Assembly: GCA_910586705.1 (NCBI GenBank)
Contig: CAJUJK010000001.1
Coordinates: 2,244-66,243, forward strand
Source: an uncultured Lachnospiraceae bacterium
GTDB lineage: Bacteria > Bacillota > Clostridia > Lachnospirales > Lachnospiraceae
DNA: 64,000 nucleotides
Direction: 5' to 3'
This document shows, piece after piece, positions 15,414-23,959 of the stretch. The notes below the pieces were generated by a model, which worked only from the letters and a program-made list of their open reading frames with translations, ran no database searches and had not been told where the DNA came from. Positions within the stretch are counted from its first letter, which is position 1. Every line of letters begins with the position of its first letter. Both the position numbers and the translations under genes were made by a program.

Positions 15414-17297
15414 ATGTTGTCGGTAATTTTGATCTGGATCTATATGGGTATAACTACATTTATTATCGGATATGGTGTGCTGCGTGTAATCACGCGGCAC
15501 CTTCCTTATTATGCAAATGTCTGTGCAGGGAAAATTGACACTGAAGCGGGGGACAGGCATCGCACGGGCAGGGAAGGCAAACATTCATGTCCGATGATTC
15601 AAAATGTGGATGCGTATTTTATGTGCGGTCTGGTGTGTGTGACGGTCTGCGCGCAGTTTTACAGCCTGTTTGCGGGTGTGGGGCTGGCGGCGAATGTGGT
15701 TTTGTGCGTTCTCTGCGTGTTGACCGTTTTAGTCGACGGGAGGGCGTTTGCGGAGACGATCCGGCCGCTTGCACACCCGGATATGTTGCGGTTCTGCGTG
15801 GTCTTTGCCCTGTTCCTTCTCTTTGCCTACGGCACATCCCGCGGCATCATTCACTACGACACGGGGCTTTACCATGCCCAGAGCATCCGCTGGATGGAGG
15901 AGTACGGCGTGGTGAAGGGGCTGGGCAATCTGCATTGCAGGCTGGCATACAACAGTTCTTCCTTTGCCCTGTCGGCTCTCTACAGCATGGCTTTTCTGGG
16001 CGGGCAGTCCTATCACTGTGCGGCGGGATGGCTGGCGTTTCTGCTGACGGCGGTCTGTCTGCCGATCGGAAAATCCCTGCGGGTAAGGCGGCTTCTGGCA
16101 AGTGATTTTGCCAGACTGATGTGTGTGTATTATCTGGTGAATATTTTCGATGAAATGATTTCCCCGGCATCGGATTATTTCATGGTGCTTCTGGCTTTTT
16201 ATATCGTAATAAAATGGCTGGATCTTTCAGAGTGCGGGGAGCGGGCGATATTACCCTACGCCCTTTTGTGTGTGCTCGGCGTGTTCCTGATGACGGTGAA
16301 GCTGTCGGCGGCGCTGATCTTACTGCTTACGGTTTATCCGGCGTGTCGTCTGATACGCGAAAAAAAGTGGGGAGAGACAGGCGTTTATCTGGGGCTTGGT
16401 ATCGTCACGGCGCTTCCCTTTTTTATACGCAATGTGGTGATTTCGGGGTGGCTTGTCTATCCTTTTACACAGATAGACCTGTTTGATGTGGTCTGGAAAA
16501 TTCCAAGGGGTCTGGCGGATTATGACGCCAGAGAGATACAGGTCTGGGGCAGGGGCTACACGGATGTGACGCAGTTCGATATGCCCATGCGGGAGTGGCT
16601 GCCCGGGTGGTTTCGGACGCTGGCGGGGAGCGACAAAGTTCTTGTGCTGGGGGCAGCGGCGGCGGTTTTTGCATTACTGGCGGAGGGAGTGTATCTGGTT
16701 TGGAGATGGCGTAAGAGGCGGCGGGCGGCAGCAGATGGGGCTGTGATCCGGCATGGTGAGATATCCCCCGCTCTTTTTACGGCGCAGGCGACCGTGGCAG
16801 GCTCTTTTCTCTTCTGGCTGTGCACGTCGCCGCTGATCCGTTACGGCTGTGTCTGGGTGTATCTGACGGCGGCGGTGGTGTTCGGGGGGATCTACGAGCT
16901 GGTGATTCATTGCGCGGCGGATGGCAGGGGAGCAACGGCTGGTTTTCGGGCACAGGCTGGGCGAAGCAGCGCAGGAGAGCAGAATGACCGTGCAGAGAAC
17001 CGGGGGTGGCGGCTTGCGGCAGGGCGCGCGGTGTCTGTGGCGGCGGCGCTTCTTCTTCTCTACAAAGGCTTTGCGCTGGCGCGGGAAATCACAGGCTCTT
17101 ATGTCAATGATTACTGGATCGTTCAGAAAGATTATGAGGCATATGAGACTTACGCTTATGAGATTGAGGGCGTGACTTTTTTCTGTCCGGCGGCGGGCGA
17201 CCAGACGGGGTACGACAGTTTTCCGTCCTCGCCGGCGGAGGCGGATATACGGTTTCTGGGGGACGGGATCGGGGATGGTTTCCAGGCGGCGGATTAG
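15414..17297 (+). CDS. Polytopic membrane protein, LIC_10190-like (GT-C type)
   Basis: 627 residues with roughly a dozen membrane segments. After an N-terminal block of helices comes HYDTGLYHAQSIRWMEEYGVVKGLGNLHCRLAYNSSSF, an acidic first-loop pattern I associate with the LIC_10190 family of membrane proteins. GT-C glycosyltransferases carry a catalytic Asp in such a loop. The start is taken at ATG 15414, weakly supported by GAGGAA upstream. A lipid-linked sugar transferase or polymer-handling role in the outer face of the membrane is inferred from architecture and location between gmd and fcl. Confidence 0.7.
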   Translation: MLSVILIWIYMGITTFIIGYGVLRVITRHLPYYANVCAGKIDTEAGDRHRTGREGKHSCPMIQNVDAYFMCGLVCVTVCAQFYSLFAGVGLAANVVLCVLCVLTVLVDGRAFAETIRPLAHPDMLRFCVVFALFLLFAYGTSRGIIHYDTGLYHAQSIRWMEEYGVVKGLGNLHCRLAYNSSSFALSALYSMAFLGGQSYHCAAGWLAFLLTAVCLPIGKSLRVRRLLASDFARLMCVYYLVNIFDEMISPASDYFMVLLAFYIVIKWLDLSECGERAILPYALLCVLGVFLMTVKLSAALILLLTVYPACRLIREKKWGETGVYLGLGIVTALPFFIRNVVISGWLVYPFTQIDLFDVVWKIPRGLADYDAREIQVWGRGYTDVTQFDMPMREWLPGWFRTLAGSDKVLVLGAAAAVFALLAEGVYLVWRWRKRRRAAADGAVIRHGEISPALFTAQATVAGSFLFWLCTSPLIRYGCVWVYLTAAVVFGGIYELVIHCAADGRGATAGFRAQAGRSSAGEQNDRAENRGWRLAAGRAVSVAAALLLLYKGFALAREITGSYVNDYWIVQKDYEAYETYAYEIEGVTFFCPAAGDQTGYDSFPSSPAEADIRFLGDGIGDGFQAAD

Positions 17298-17323
17298 TAT
17301 GTGCCGTCTCTGTTCGGAAACCG

Positions 17324-17352
17324 TTGCAATCTGTATATTTTTCTTCTATAAT
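17324..17352 (+). promoter_or_regulatory. Sigma-A promoter upstream of fcl
   Basis: TTGCAA (17324-17329), a 17-base spacer and perfect TATAAT (17347-17352). It gives fcl its own start about 60 bases before the gene, separate from gmd. Confidence 0.75.
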
Positions 17353-17422
17353 ACTATAGATAATAGGGAAGTAAACGTTGACGCGATATTGTATGATGAG
17401 AGAAATGGAGACGGATATTATT

Positions 17423-18364
17423 ATGGATAGGACAGACAAAATTTACGTGGCAGGGCACAGAGGGCTGGTGGGCAGCGCCATTGTGCGTTCTTTGCAGGCA
17501 AGGGGTTATGAAAATATCATCGGCAGGACACATAAAGAACTTGACTTAACCAGTCAACAAGAGGTGAGGGAGTTTTTTGAAAAAGAGCGCCCGGATGCAG
17601 TTATTCTCGCCGCGGCAAAGGTGGGCGGCATCAACGCGAACAATACCACGCCTGCGGAGTTTGCCTATGAGAATATGCAGATACAGTGCAATGTCATTCA
17701 ATGCTGCCATGCGTATCATGTGAAAAAGCTGCTGTTTCTGGGGAGTACCTGCATTTACCCGAGGATGGCGCCCCAGCCGATCCCGGAGGACGCGCTGTTA
17801 ACAGGCCCTCTGGAGGAGACGAACGAGGCGTATGCCATCGCGAAGATTGCGGGTCTTGAAATGTGCAAGTTTTATAAGCGGCAGTACGGTGACGACTTCA
17901 TCAGCTGTATGCCCACGAATCTGTACGGACCGCACGACAATTATGATTTGGAAGGCTCCCATGTGATGCCGGCAATGATCCGTAAATTCCACGAGGCGAA
18001 GGTGAGCGGCGCACCTATGGTTACGCTGTGGGGAACGGGAACCCCGCTCCGGGAGTTTTTATATGTGGACGATATGGCGGACGCCTGCGTGTTCCTGTTA
18101 GAGAACTACAGCGGGGAGCAGCATGTCAATATCGGCACAGGAAAAGAAGTCACGATCAAGGAACTGGCGGAGACGGTAAAGAAAGTAGTGGACTACCGGG
18201 GACAGATTGTCTGGGATCAGACGATGCCGGACGGCACGCCCAGAAAACTTACGGATGTGACGAAACTGCACGGACTCGGCTGGCAGCATAAGGTAGAGCT
18301 TGAGGAGGGGGTGCGGCTTGCCTACGAGTGGTTTAAGGAAAATGTAAACGAGGCGAGGCTGTAG
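17423..18364 (+). CDS. fcl: GDP-L-fucose synthase
   Basis: 313 residues from ATG 17423 (GGAG upstream), the normal length for this epimerase-reductase. It turns GDP-4-keto-6-deoxy-mannose into GDP-L-fucose with NADPH. The glycine motif GHRGLVGSAIVR, FLGSTCIYPR, the active-site YAIAKIAGLEMC, and NLYGPHDNYD with HVMPAMIRKFHEAK are all diagnostic. An ATG at 17405 is a possible alternative start. It works with gmd, although the membrane protein gene and a promoter separate them. Confidence 0.95.
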   Translation: MDRTDKIYVAGHRGLVGSAIVRSLQARGYENIIGRTHKELDLTSQQEVREFFEKERPDAVILAAAKVGGINANNTTPAEFAYENMQIQCNVIQCCHAYHVKKLLFLGSTCIYPRMAPQPIPEDALLTGPLEETNEAYAIAKIAGLEMCKFYKRQYGDDFISCMPTNLYGPHDNYDLEGSHVMPAMIRKFHEAKVSGAPMVTLWGTGTPLREFLYVDDMADACVFLLENYSGEQHVNIGTGKEVTIKELAETVKKVVDYRGQIVWDQTMPDGTPRKLTDVTKLHGLGWQHKVELEEGVRLAYEWFKENVNEARL

Positions 18365-18442
18365 GATAATTTGCCTTATCGTGCAAAGATGTTCTCTGAC
18401 GCGATAAATTACCGTTTACAGCGCGATGCATTTTTGTTATGA

Positions 18443-18474
18443 TTGTCGAAAGGTACGGAAAATACGTTTGTCAA
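18443..18474 (+). promoter_or_regulatory. Two Spo0A-box matches before the orphan spo0A-like gene
   Basis: TTGTCGAA (18443-18450) and TTTGTCAA (18467-18474) each match 8 of 9 positions of the known 0A box TTTGTCRAA when one flanking base is included. They lie on the same strand, 24 bases apart, in the 32-63 bases before the start codon. The linked gene encodes a Spo0A-type DNA-binding domain. Confidence 0.65.
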
Positions 18475-18505
18475 TTGTAATTATTTGCAAAGGAGTAAAA
18501 GGGGA

Positions 18506-18886
18506 ATGACACAACAGAATATGATTAGTCCGAGGGAGCTGGAGAAAATGATCTCCGATTTTATGCTGGAACTTGGCATACCGGCGCATCTGCGGGGGTA
18601 TCAGTTTTTGCGGAGCGCGGTGGGGATGTGCGTGGAGGACATGGAACTGGTGGGGAGTGTGACGAAACTGTTATACCCGGATCTGGCGAAGATGTATCAG
18701 ACGACGGACACGAAGATTGAGCGCGCGATCCGCAATGCGATTGAGGTATCGTGGGAGAGGGGAAACAGCGATCTTTTTGAGGAACTGTTCGGTTACAGCA
18801 ACACGCTGGAATATACCAGACCGACAAACAGCGAATATATTGCCGTTGTAGCGGATTACATACGTTTGAAAAACAAGCTCATATGA
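18506..18886 (+). CDS. Orphan Spo0A C-terminal (DNA-binding) domain protein
   Basis: 126 residues that correspond almost entirely to the effector domain of Spo0A. The match runs through LGIPAHLRGYQFLRSAV, SVTKLLYPDLAKMYQTTDTKIERAIRNAIEV and PTNSEYIAVVADYIRLK. The recognition-helix segment is close to that of Spo0A, so 0A-box binding is expected. There is no receiver domain, hence no phosphorylation control is visible. AGGAG precedes the ATG at 18506. The gene is monocistronic: 0A boxes before it and a terminator after it. It likely regulates itself and perhaps the surrounding glycan genes (inference). Confidence 0.9.
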   Translation: MTQQNMISPRELEKMISDFMLELGIPAHLRGYQFLRSAVGMCVEDMELVGSVTKLLYPDLAKMYQTTDTKIERAIRNAIEVSWERGNSDLFEELFGYSNTLEYTRPTNSEYIAVVADYIRLKNKLI

Positions 18887-18891
18887 ATTTT

Positions 18892-18921
18892 GAGGGAAGG
18901 GATGCGTCTCTTCCTTTTTTT
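18892..18921 (+). terminator. Terminator after the spo0A-like gene
   Basis: GGAAG (18895-18899) pairs with CTTCC (18910-18914), extended by G-T and A-T pairs, followed by seven T residues. Confidence 0.7.
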
Positions 18922-18930
18922 ATGCAGATG

Positions 18931-18939
18931 TGGTAAACT
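18931..18939 (+). promoter_or_regulatory. Extended -10 promoter for the glycosyltransferase operon
   Basis: TGG directly before TAAACT (18934-18939), with TTCCTT 17 bases upstream. The GTGGTAAACT core recurs at 60034-60043 and, as GTGGTATACT, at 48075 and 53659. Confidence 0.5.
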
Positions 18940-18961
18940 TATCATTGGAGGAGACTGATTT

Positions 18962-19912
18962 ATGAAACGATTGAGCGTCATCGTACCCTGTTACAACGAA
19001 GAGGAGAACGTCAGGGATTTTTATGATGAGTTATGCAGGAACGAGGATTTTTTCCGGGAGAAGCAGCTGGGGCTTGAAATATTGTATGTGGACGACGGGT
19101 CCCGGGATCAGACGGTTTCCGAGGTGAAAAAGCTTCACGCGCAGGACGGGCGGGTGCGGCTTATTTCCTTTTCCCGCAATTTCGGAAAGGAAGCGGCGAT
19201 CTATGCCGGACTGCAGAAATGCCGGGGAGATTTTGTCGTGCTGATGGACGCTGATCTGCAGGATCCACCCTCACTTTTGCCGGAGATGTACTCTTATATT
19301 GAACAGGGATATGATTCGGTGGCGACCAGACGGGTGACCAGAAAAGGGGAGCCTGTTATCCGCTCCTTTTTTGCGCGGATGTTTTACAAGCTGATGAACA
19401 GGATATCGCGCACGGAGATTGTGGACGGCGCCAGAGATTACCGTCTGATGACGAGGCAGGTTGTGGACGCGATTCTCGCCATGACAGAGTACAACCGTTT
19501 TACCAAGGGAATTTTCGGCTGGGTGGGGTATGAGACCAAGTGGCTGGAATACGAGAATGTGGAGCGCAGAAAGGGTGAGACGAAGTGGTCGTTCTGGAAG
19601 CTTTTCCTGTACTCTCTTGAAGGGATTATCGCATTTTCCACGGTGCCGCTTACCATAGCGTCCGTGGCGGGCGTGTTTTTCTGCGTGGTGGCTTTTGTCA
19701 TCATTATTGTGACGGTTGTACGAAAACTTATGTTCGGCGATCCGACCTCCGGCTGGCCCTCGCTGGTCTGCATCATTATGATGGTCAGCGGCGTGCAGCT
19801 GTTTTGTCTGGGCATTGTCGGGCAATACTTATCAAAGACATACATGGAAGTGAAGAGAAGACCGATCTATCTGGTCAGGGAAGAGATCGGGGGACAGGAA
19901 CTTGAGGGATAA
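18962..19912 (+). CDS. GtrB/DPM1-like GT2 glycosyltransferase
   Basis: 316 residues. The GT2 domain begins RLSVIVPCYNEEENVRDFY, has VDDGSRDQT and the metal-binding DADLQDPP, and continues with the QKCRGDFVVLMDADL block of polyprenol-phosphate sugar synthases. Two membrane helices close the protein (about residues 230-255 and 265-290). This is the layout of GtrB/YkcC, which makes an undecaprenyl-phosphate sugar at the inner face for GT-C enzymes outside. A GtrA partner is encoded at 49961. AGGAG precedes the ATG. Confidence 0.9.
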   Translation: MKRLSVIVPCYNEEENVRDFYDELCRNEDFFREKQLGLEILYVDDGSRDQTVSEVKKLHAQDGRVRLISFSRNFGKEAAIYAGLQKCRGDFVVLMDADLQDPPSLLPEMYSYIEQGYDSVATRRVTRKGEPVIRSFFARMFYKLMNRISRTEIVDGARDYRLMTRQVVDAILAMTEYNRFTKGIFGWVGYETKWLEYENVERRKGETKWSFWKLFLYSLEGIIAFSTVPLTIASVAGVFFCVVAFVIIIVTVVRKLMFGDPTSGWPSLVCIIMMVSGVQLFCLGIVGQYLSKTYMEVKRRPIYLVREEIGGQELEG

Positions 19913-20735
19913 AATAAGCGGGCTGGTCAGCATCATCGTGCCTGTGTACCGGGCGGCGGCGTATATCGCGGATACCATTGAGATGGTGCTCGCGCAGACA
20001 TACGACAGATGGGAACTTCTGCTGGTGGACGACTGCTCCGGGGACGGAAGTGTGGAGGCGGCTGAAAAGGCGCTTGGCGCATACGGGCACCATCCGTCGG
20101 ACGCGGTGTTGGAACATGTAACGCATATCGAGGAATATCTGTGCGGGGATGGGAAAAAGGTATTCCTTATCCGCAAGAATAAAAACGAGGGAGCCGCGGC
20201 GGCACGCAATACGGGAATGGATCTGGCGGGCGGTCAGTATATCGCGTTTCTCGACGCGGACGATATCTGGGTTGCGGACAAGCTTAGGAAACAGCTTTTC
20301 TTTATAAAGGAAAAACGGGCTGGCTTTTCGTTTTCCGCCTATGAGTTCGGAGACGGGGAGGCGAGACCCACGGGCAGGGTGGTGCATGTGCCGGAGACCC
20401 TGACGTACAAAAAGGCGCTGTCCCGGACGGTTATTTTTACGACCACCGTTGTGTTTGACCGGGATATTGTGCCGGATGAACTGATGCGGATGCCGCGGGT
20501 GGAGAGCGAGGATACGGCGACATGGTGGCAGGTTCTGCGCGCGGGGTATACGGCGCACGGGCTTGACGAGGTGCTGGCGGTCTACAGAAGACCGGCGGGG
20601 TCTCTGTCTTCCAATAAACTTAAGGCGGTGAAACGGATCTGGAATCTGTACCGCAGGCAGGAGAAACTCTCTGTTTTCGCCAGCGCGTTCTATTTTGTGT
20701 TCTGGGCGTACAGAGCGACAATGAGGCGGATATAA
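19902..20735 (+). CDS. GT2 family glycosyltransferase
   Basis: 277 residues starting with TTG at 19902, supported by GGGGGACAGGAA and an 11-base overlap with the previous gene. LVSIIVPVYRAAAYIADTIEM opens the fold, VDDCSGDGS binds nucleotide, GAAAARNTGMDLA and FLDADDIW (DxD) follow. The tail RAGYTAHGLDEVLAVYRR is common to WcaA-type enzymes. It is cytoplasmic and peripheral. The sugar donor is unknown. Coupled to its neighbours in the operon. Confidence 0.9.
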   Translation: MRDKISGLVSIIVPVYRAAAYIADTIEMVLAQTYDRWELLLVDDCSGDGSVEAAEKALGAYGHHPSDAVLEHVTHIEEYLCGDGKKVFLIRKNKNEGAAAARNTGMDLAGGQYIAFLDADDIWVADKLRKQLFFIKEKRAGFSFSAYEFGDGEARPTGRVVHVPETLTYKKALSRTVIFTTTVVFDRDIVPDELMRMPRVESEDTATWWQVLRAGYTAHGLDEVLAVYRRPAGSLSSNKLKAVKRIWNLYRRQEKLSVFASAFYFVFWAYRATMRRI

Positions 20736-20739
20736 GACC

Positions 20740-22110
20740 ATGAAAAAAATGGAAACCATAAAAAGACTGATCATTTTACAGCTTTCTTTTATCGGATTGA
20801 TTTTCCAGACGGCAGTTTATGCTTTCTTCTGGCTGGAAGCGTACTACCCGTTTCTGAGAATGCACAGGAATTTCCGGTTCTATTTCAAGGGGCACGTGCT
20901 GATTCTTCTGATCTATTTCGTGCTGTTGTTTTTCTTTGCAAATACATACGGCGCGCTGAAGATCGGCTATCTGAAACCAGTGGATGTGTTCATCTCGGAA
21001 TTGTTTTCCCTGTTGTTTGTCAATGTGATCTCCTATTTTCAGATTTCGCTGATGGCGAACTGGGTTGTGGACGTGCGTCCCATTGTCTGGACCATGCTGA
21101 TTCAGACGGCGCTTGCGGGCGTGTGGGTGTTCTTCTGCAATATCTGCTATTACAAGGCTTTTCCCCCGAGAGAGATTCTGATCGTGCACGGGGAACGTCC
21201 GATTGACGATATCGTGAAAAAATTTGAGTCGAGAAAGGACAAGTATCAGATCAAAAAATGCTTGAATATTTCCGCGGGTATGGAGGCGGTGAAGGCGGAG
21301 ATTGAAAACGGTTACGGCGCGGTGGTGCTGTGGGATATTTCCACGGCGGACAGGAACGCCCTGTTAAAATACTGCTACAGCCTGTCGGTGCGGGTGTACA
21401 CGATGCCGAAGATATCCGACGTGCTGATCAAGGGTGCGGACCAGCTTCATCTGTTTGATACGCCCATTTACCTGACGAGGGAGTATTCCCTCAAGGTGGA
21501 ACAGCGGGTGGTGAAACGGCTGATTGATCTGGCCTGCTCGATATTGCTTCTGGTGATTGCGTCCCCCTTTATGCTGATTACGGCGGCGGCGATCAAACTT
21601 TACGACGGTGGTCCCGTGTTTTATAAACAGATCCGCTGCACCCGCGACAGAAAAGAGTTTTATATTCTGAAATTCAGAAGTATGGGGGAGGATGCGGAGA
21701 AGGACGGCGTGGCAAGACTGGCGTCCAAGAACGATCCGCGCGTCACACCGATCGGAAAGTTTATCCGCGCCACGCGAATCGACGAACTGCCGCAGCTCTT
21801 TAATATCCTGAAAGGGGAAATGTCCTTTATCGGACCGAGACCCGAGCGGCCGAATATCATTGACGATTATATGAAGGAGATGCCGGAGTTTGCGCTCCGC
21901 ATGAAGGTGAAAGCGGGGCTTGCGGGCTATGCGCAGGTCTATGGGAAATACAACACGACACCCTACGACAAACTGAAACTGGATCTGACGTATATCGAGC
22001 AGTATTCCGTGTGGCTGGATCTGAAGCTGATGCTGCTGACGTTAAAGATTCTGATTAAGCCGGAGAGTACGGAGGGGGTTGAGGAGAACCAGACGACGGC
22101 GCTGAAGTAG
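20740..22110 (+). CDS. Initiating sugar-phosphate (polyprenyl) transferase
   Basis: 456 residues of the WbaP/WcaJ type, which attaches the first sugar phosphate to undecaprenyl phosphate. Four to five membrane helices occupy the first 140 residues and a nucleotide-fold-like region follows. The catalytic domain has RLIDLACSILLLVIASPFM (re-entrant helix), YKQIRCTRDRKEFYILKFRSM, DELPQLFNILKGEMSFIGPRPE and YIEQYSVWLDLKLMLLTLKI. All hallmark residues are intact. It follows the GT2 gene by 4 bases and commits the repeat-unit pathway. Confidence 0.94.
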   Translation: MKKMETIKRLIILQLSFIGLIFQTAVYAFFWLEAYYPFLRMHRNFRFYFKGHVLILLIYFVLLFFFANTYGALKIGYLKPVDVFISELFSLLFVNVISYFQISLMANWVVDVRPIVWTMLIQTALAGVWVFFCNICYYKAFPPREILIVHGERPIDDIVKKFESRKDKYQIKKCLNISAGMEAVKAEIENGYGAVVLWDISTADRNALLKYCYSLSVRVYTMPKISDVLIKGADQLHLFDTPIYLTREYSLKVEQRVVKRLIDLACSILLLVIASPFMLITAAAIKLYDGGPVFYKQIRCTRDRKEFYILKFRSMGEDAEKDGVARLASKNDPRVTPIGKFIRATRIDELPQLFNILKGEMSFIGPRPERPNIIDDYMKEMPEFALRMKVKAGLAGYAQVYGKYNTTPYDKLKLDLTYIEQYSVWLDLKLMLLTLKILIKPESTEGVEENQTTALK

Positions 22111-22118
22111 AAAGTGGC

Positions 22119-22158
22119 GACGCGCGGGCGGCGGATTGCGCAATTGCCCGCTCGCGTC
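22119..22158 (+). other. GC-rich stem-loop between the initiating transferase and Wzz-like genes
   Basis: GACGCG plus GGGC (22119-22129) pairs with GCCC plus CGCGTC (22146-22158), with small internal mismatches. The loop includes the palindrome ATTGCGCAAT. There is no T tract, so a processing or attenuation site is more likely than a terminator. Confidence 0.4.
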
Positions 22159-22221
22159 TGGCTGCGACAAAATATCGTTGCGGGGACGGTTTGTATATGG
22201 GAGAGTGGAAGGATTTGCGTT

Positions 22222-23187
22222 ATGAAAGATGAATATGCCAATGAAGGTATGGACATAAAAAAATATATGCTGTGCCTGCTGGGGAAACTGCCCTTGATTC
22301 TGGGGGCGATGGTTGGCGGCGCGGTTTTGGGCGTGTTGGTTTATCTGGTGGTGCGGACGGTGCCGGAATCGGAGCGGGAGTATAGCGCTTACGCGAAGGT
22401 GTATCTGGATTTCGCGGCGGACGAGACGGGGGAAGTGTATCAGGCGTACAACGGCTATACGTGGAACGATCTGATGGCGGCGGACCCGATTATGGAGCTG
22501 ACGCTGGCAAACCTTTCCGCAGATTATACGCGGGCGGAGGCGGAGGCGGCAATCAAGGCGGAAATTCTCTCGGATATCCGGCTTCTGACGATCACGGTTA
22601 CGACACACAGATCCGAGCGGACGGACGCGATTCTGGGCGCGGCGGTGCAGGCGCTTGAGACGTATGGCGGACAGGCGAAGGAGTTTATTGAAATTCACGG
22701 GATTCAAAAGACGGACGCAAAGCTTGTGGTGGCGGACAGAAGGACAGCGCAGGCGGCGTTTCTGGGTGCGTTTCTGGGACTGCTGATCAGTCTTTTGGGA
22801 TTCTCGCTCTACTATGTGATGGACGACCGCGTTTTCGTGGCGGGGGATGTCAGAAAAATGACGGATATGTCGTTTGTTGGTTATGCTTCGGGCGTGGAAG
22901 CGCTGAAACAGGACTATGAAAAAAATCTTGCCTATTTGCGGGAAAAGGTGGGAGAGATTCAGATTTGTGAACTGGACGGGGACGCGTTCTTTTCCGAGGA
23001 GGAGTTGCGGGATATGCGTAAAGTGGCAGGCGTGGTACTGTCCCTGCCTTTCGGAAAGGTGCATGGCGCTTTCGCGTCCTATGTGATGGAGCAGTTAAAG
23101 GTGCAGGACTGCGCGCTGTGCGGTGTGGCGGTCAGGGACGCGGATGAGCGGTTTTTGCGGAGATATTATGGGAAAAATAAAACTTGA
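22222..23187 (+). CDS. Wzz-like chain-length protein with degenerate kinase-like tail
   Basis: 321 residues from ATG 22222 (GGAAGGA 8 bases upstream). Two membrane helices, LPLILGAMVGGAVLGVLVYLVV near residue 20 and AFLGAFLGLLISLLGFSLYYVM near residue 179, bracket an extracytoplasmic region, as in Wzz/YveK co-polymerases. After helix 2 the protein does not stop. About 120 cytoplasmic residues resemble the shape of a bacterial tyrosine kinase domain, but without any Walker A motif or tyrosine cluster. It probably controls chain length; the tail may be a dead kinase remnant (inference). Confidence 0.7.
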   Translation: MKDEYANEGMDIKKYMLCLLGKLPLILGAMVGGAVLGVLVYLVVRTVPESEREYSAYAKVYLDFAADETGEVYQAYNGYTWNDLMAADPIMELTLANLSADYTRAEAEAAIKAEILSDIRLLTITVTTHRSERTDAILGAAVQALETYGGQAKEFIEIHGIQKTDAKLVVADRRTAQAAFLGAFLGLLISLLGFSLYYVMDDRVFVAGDVRKMTDMSFVGYASGVEALKQDYEKNLAYLREKVGEIQICELDGDAFFSEEELRDMRKVAGVVLSLPFGKVHGAFASYVMEQLKVQDCALCGVAVRDADERFLRRYYGKNKT

Positions 23188-23959
23188 GGTTCTGGTTTCC
23201 GCGGTGAATAAAAACGTGGCGGGGCTTATCTCACAAATGCATATCGTTACGGACGCGGTGCTCGTAAACCAGTGCGACTGCTACAAATATGAGACGGTCG
23301 GGGTGCAGGGCGGGAGCGTGAAGTGCTTTTCCATGCCGGAACGGGGCGTGGGACTAAGCCGCAATACCGCGCTTTTACATGCGTCCGGGGACGTGGTTCT
23401 GTTTTCCGACGAGGACATTATACTGGCGCCGGATTATGAGGAGAAGGTTCGCAGGGCTTATGCGTCTCATCCCGACGCGGATATGATTCTCTTCAACGTG
23501 GAGGTGGCTCCTTCCCGCAGAACTTACTGGAACCGGGAGATCCGCAGGGTTACTTACCGCAGTTATGGCAGATATCCGGCGTACAGCATCTCGGGGAAAC
23601 TTTCCGCGCTGCGCAGGGCGAACGTGCACTATTCGCTGCTTTTCGGCGGCGGCGCAAAGTACAGCAACGGGGAGGACAGCCTGTTTTTGCGGGACTGCCT
23701 GAAGGCGGGGCTTCGGATTTACGCGCATACCGCATGTATCGGCAGGGAGCAGGAACGGGAGTCTACATGGTTCTCCGGCTACCATGAAAAGTTTTTCCAT
23801 GACAGGGGCGTGCTCTATCATTATCTCTACGGGAAACTGGCGCTGCCGCTTTCCCTGCGGTTTTTGTGGGTGCACAGGGAAACCATGTGCCGGGAAATCC
23901 CGGTCGGCAAAGCGTTTCGTATGATGCGTGCGGGTGTGCGGGAGGCGTGCGGCAGATGA
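23168..23959 (+). CDS. GT2-like glycosyltransferase
   Basis: 263 residues from ATG 23168 (GGAG upstream), overlapping the previous gene by 20 bases. GVGLSRNTALLHASGDVVLFSDEDIILAPDYEEKV is the GT2 block ending in a DED metal-site variant. SGKLSALRRANVHYSLLFGGGAKYSNGEDSLFLRDCLK carries the catalytic ED region. The N-terminal KLEVLVSAVNKNVAGL lacks the usual IVPVYN pattern, so it is a divergent member. The donor and acceptor are unknown. Confidence 0.8.
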   Translation: MGKIKLEVLVSAVNKNVAGLISQMHIVTDAVLVNQCDCYKYETVGVQGGSVKCFSMPERGVGLSRNTALLHASGDVVLFSDEDIILAPDYEEKVRRAYASHPDADMILFNVEVAPSRRTYWNREIRRVTYRSYGRYPAYSISGKLSALRRANVHYSLLFGGGAKYSNGEDSLFLRDCLKAGLRIYAHTACIGREQERESTWFSGYHEKFFHDRGVLYHYLYGKLALPLSLRFLWVHRETMCREIPVGKAFRMMRAGVREACGR

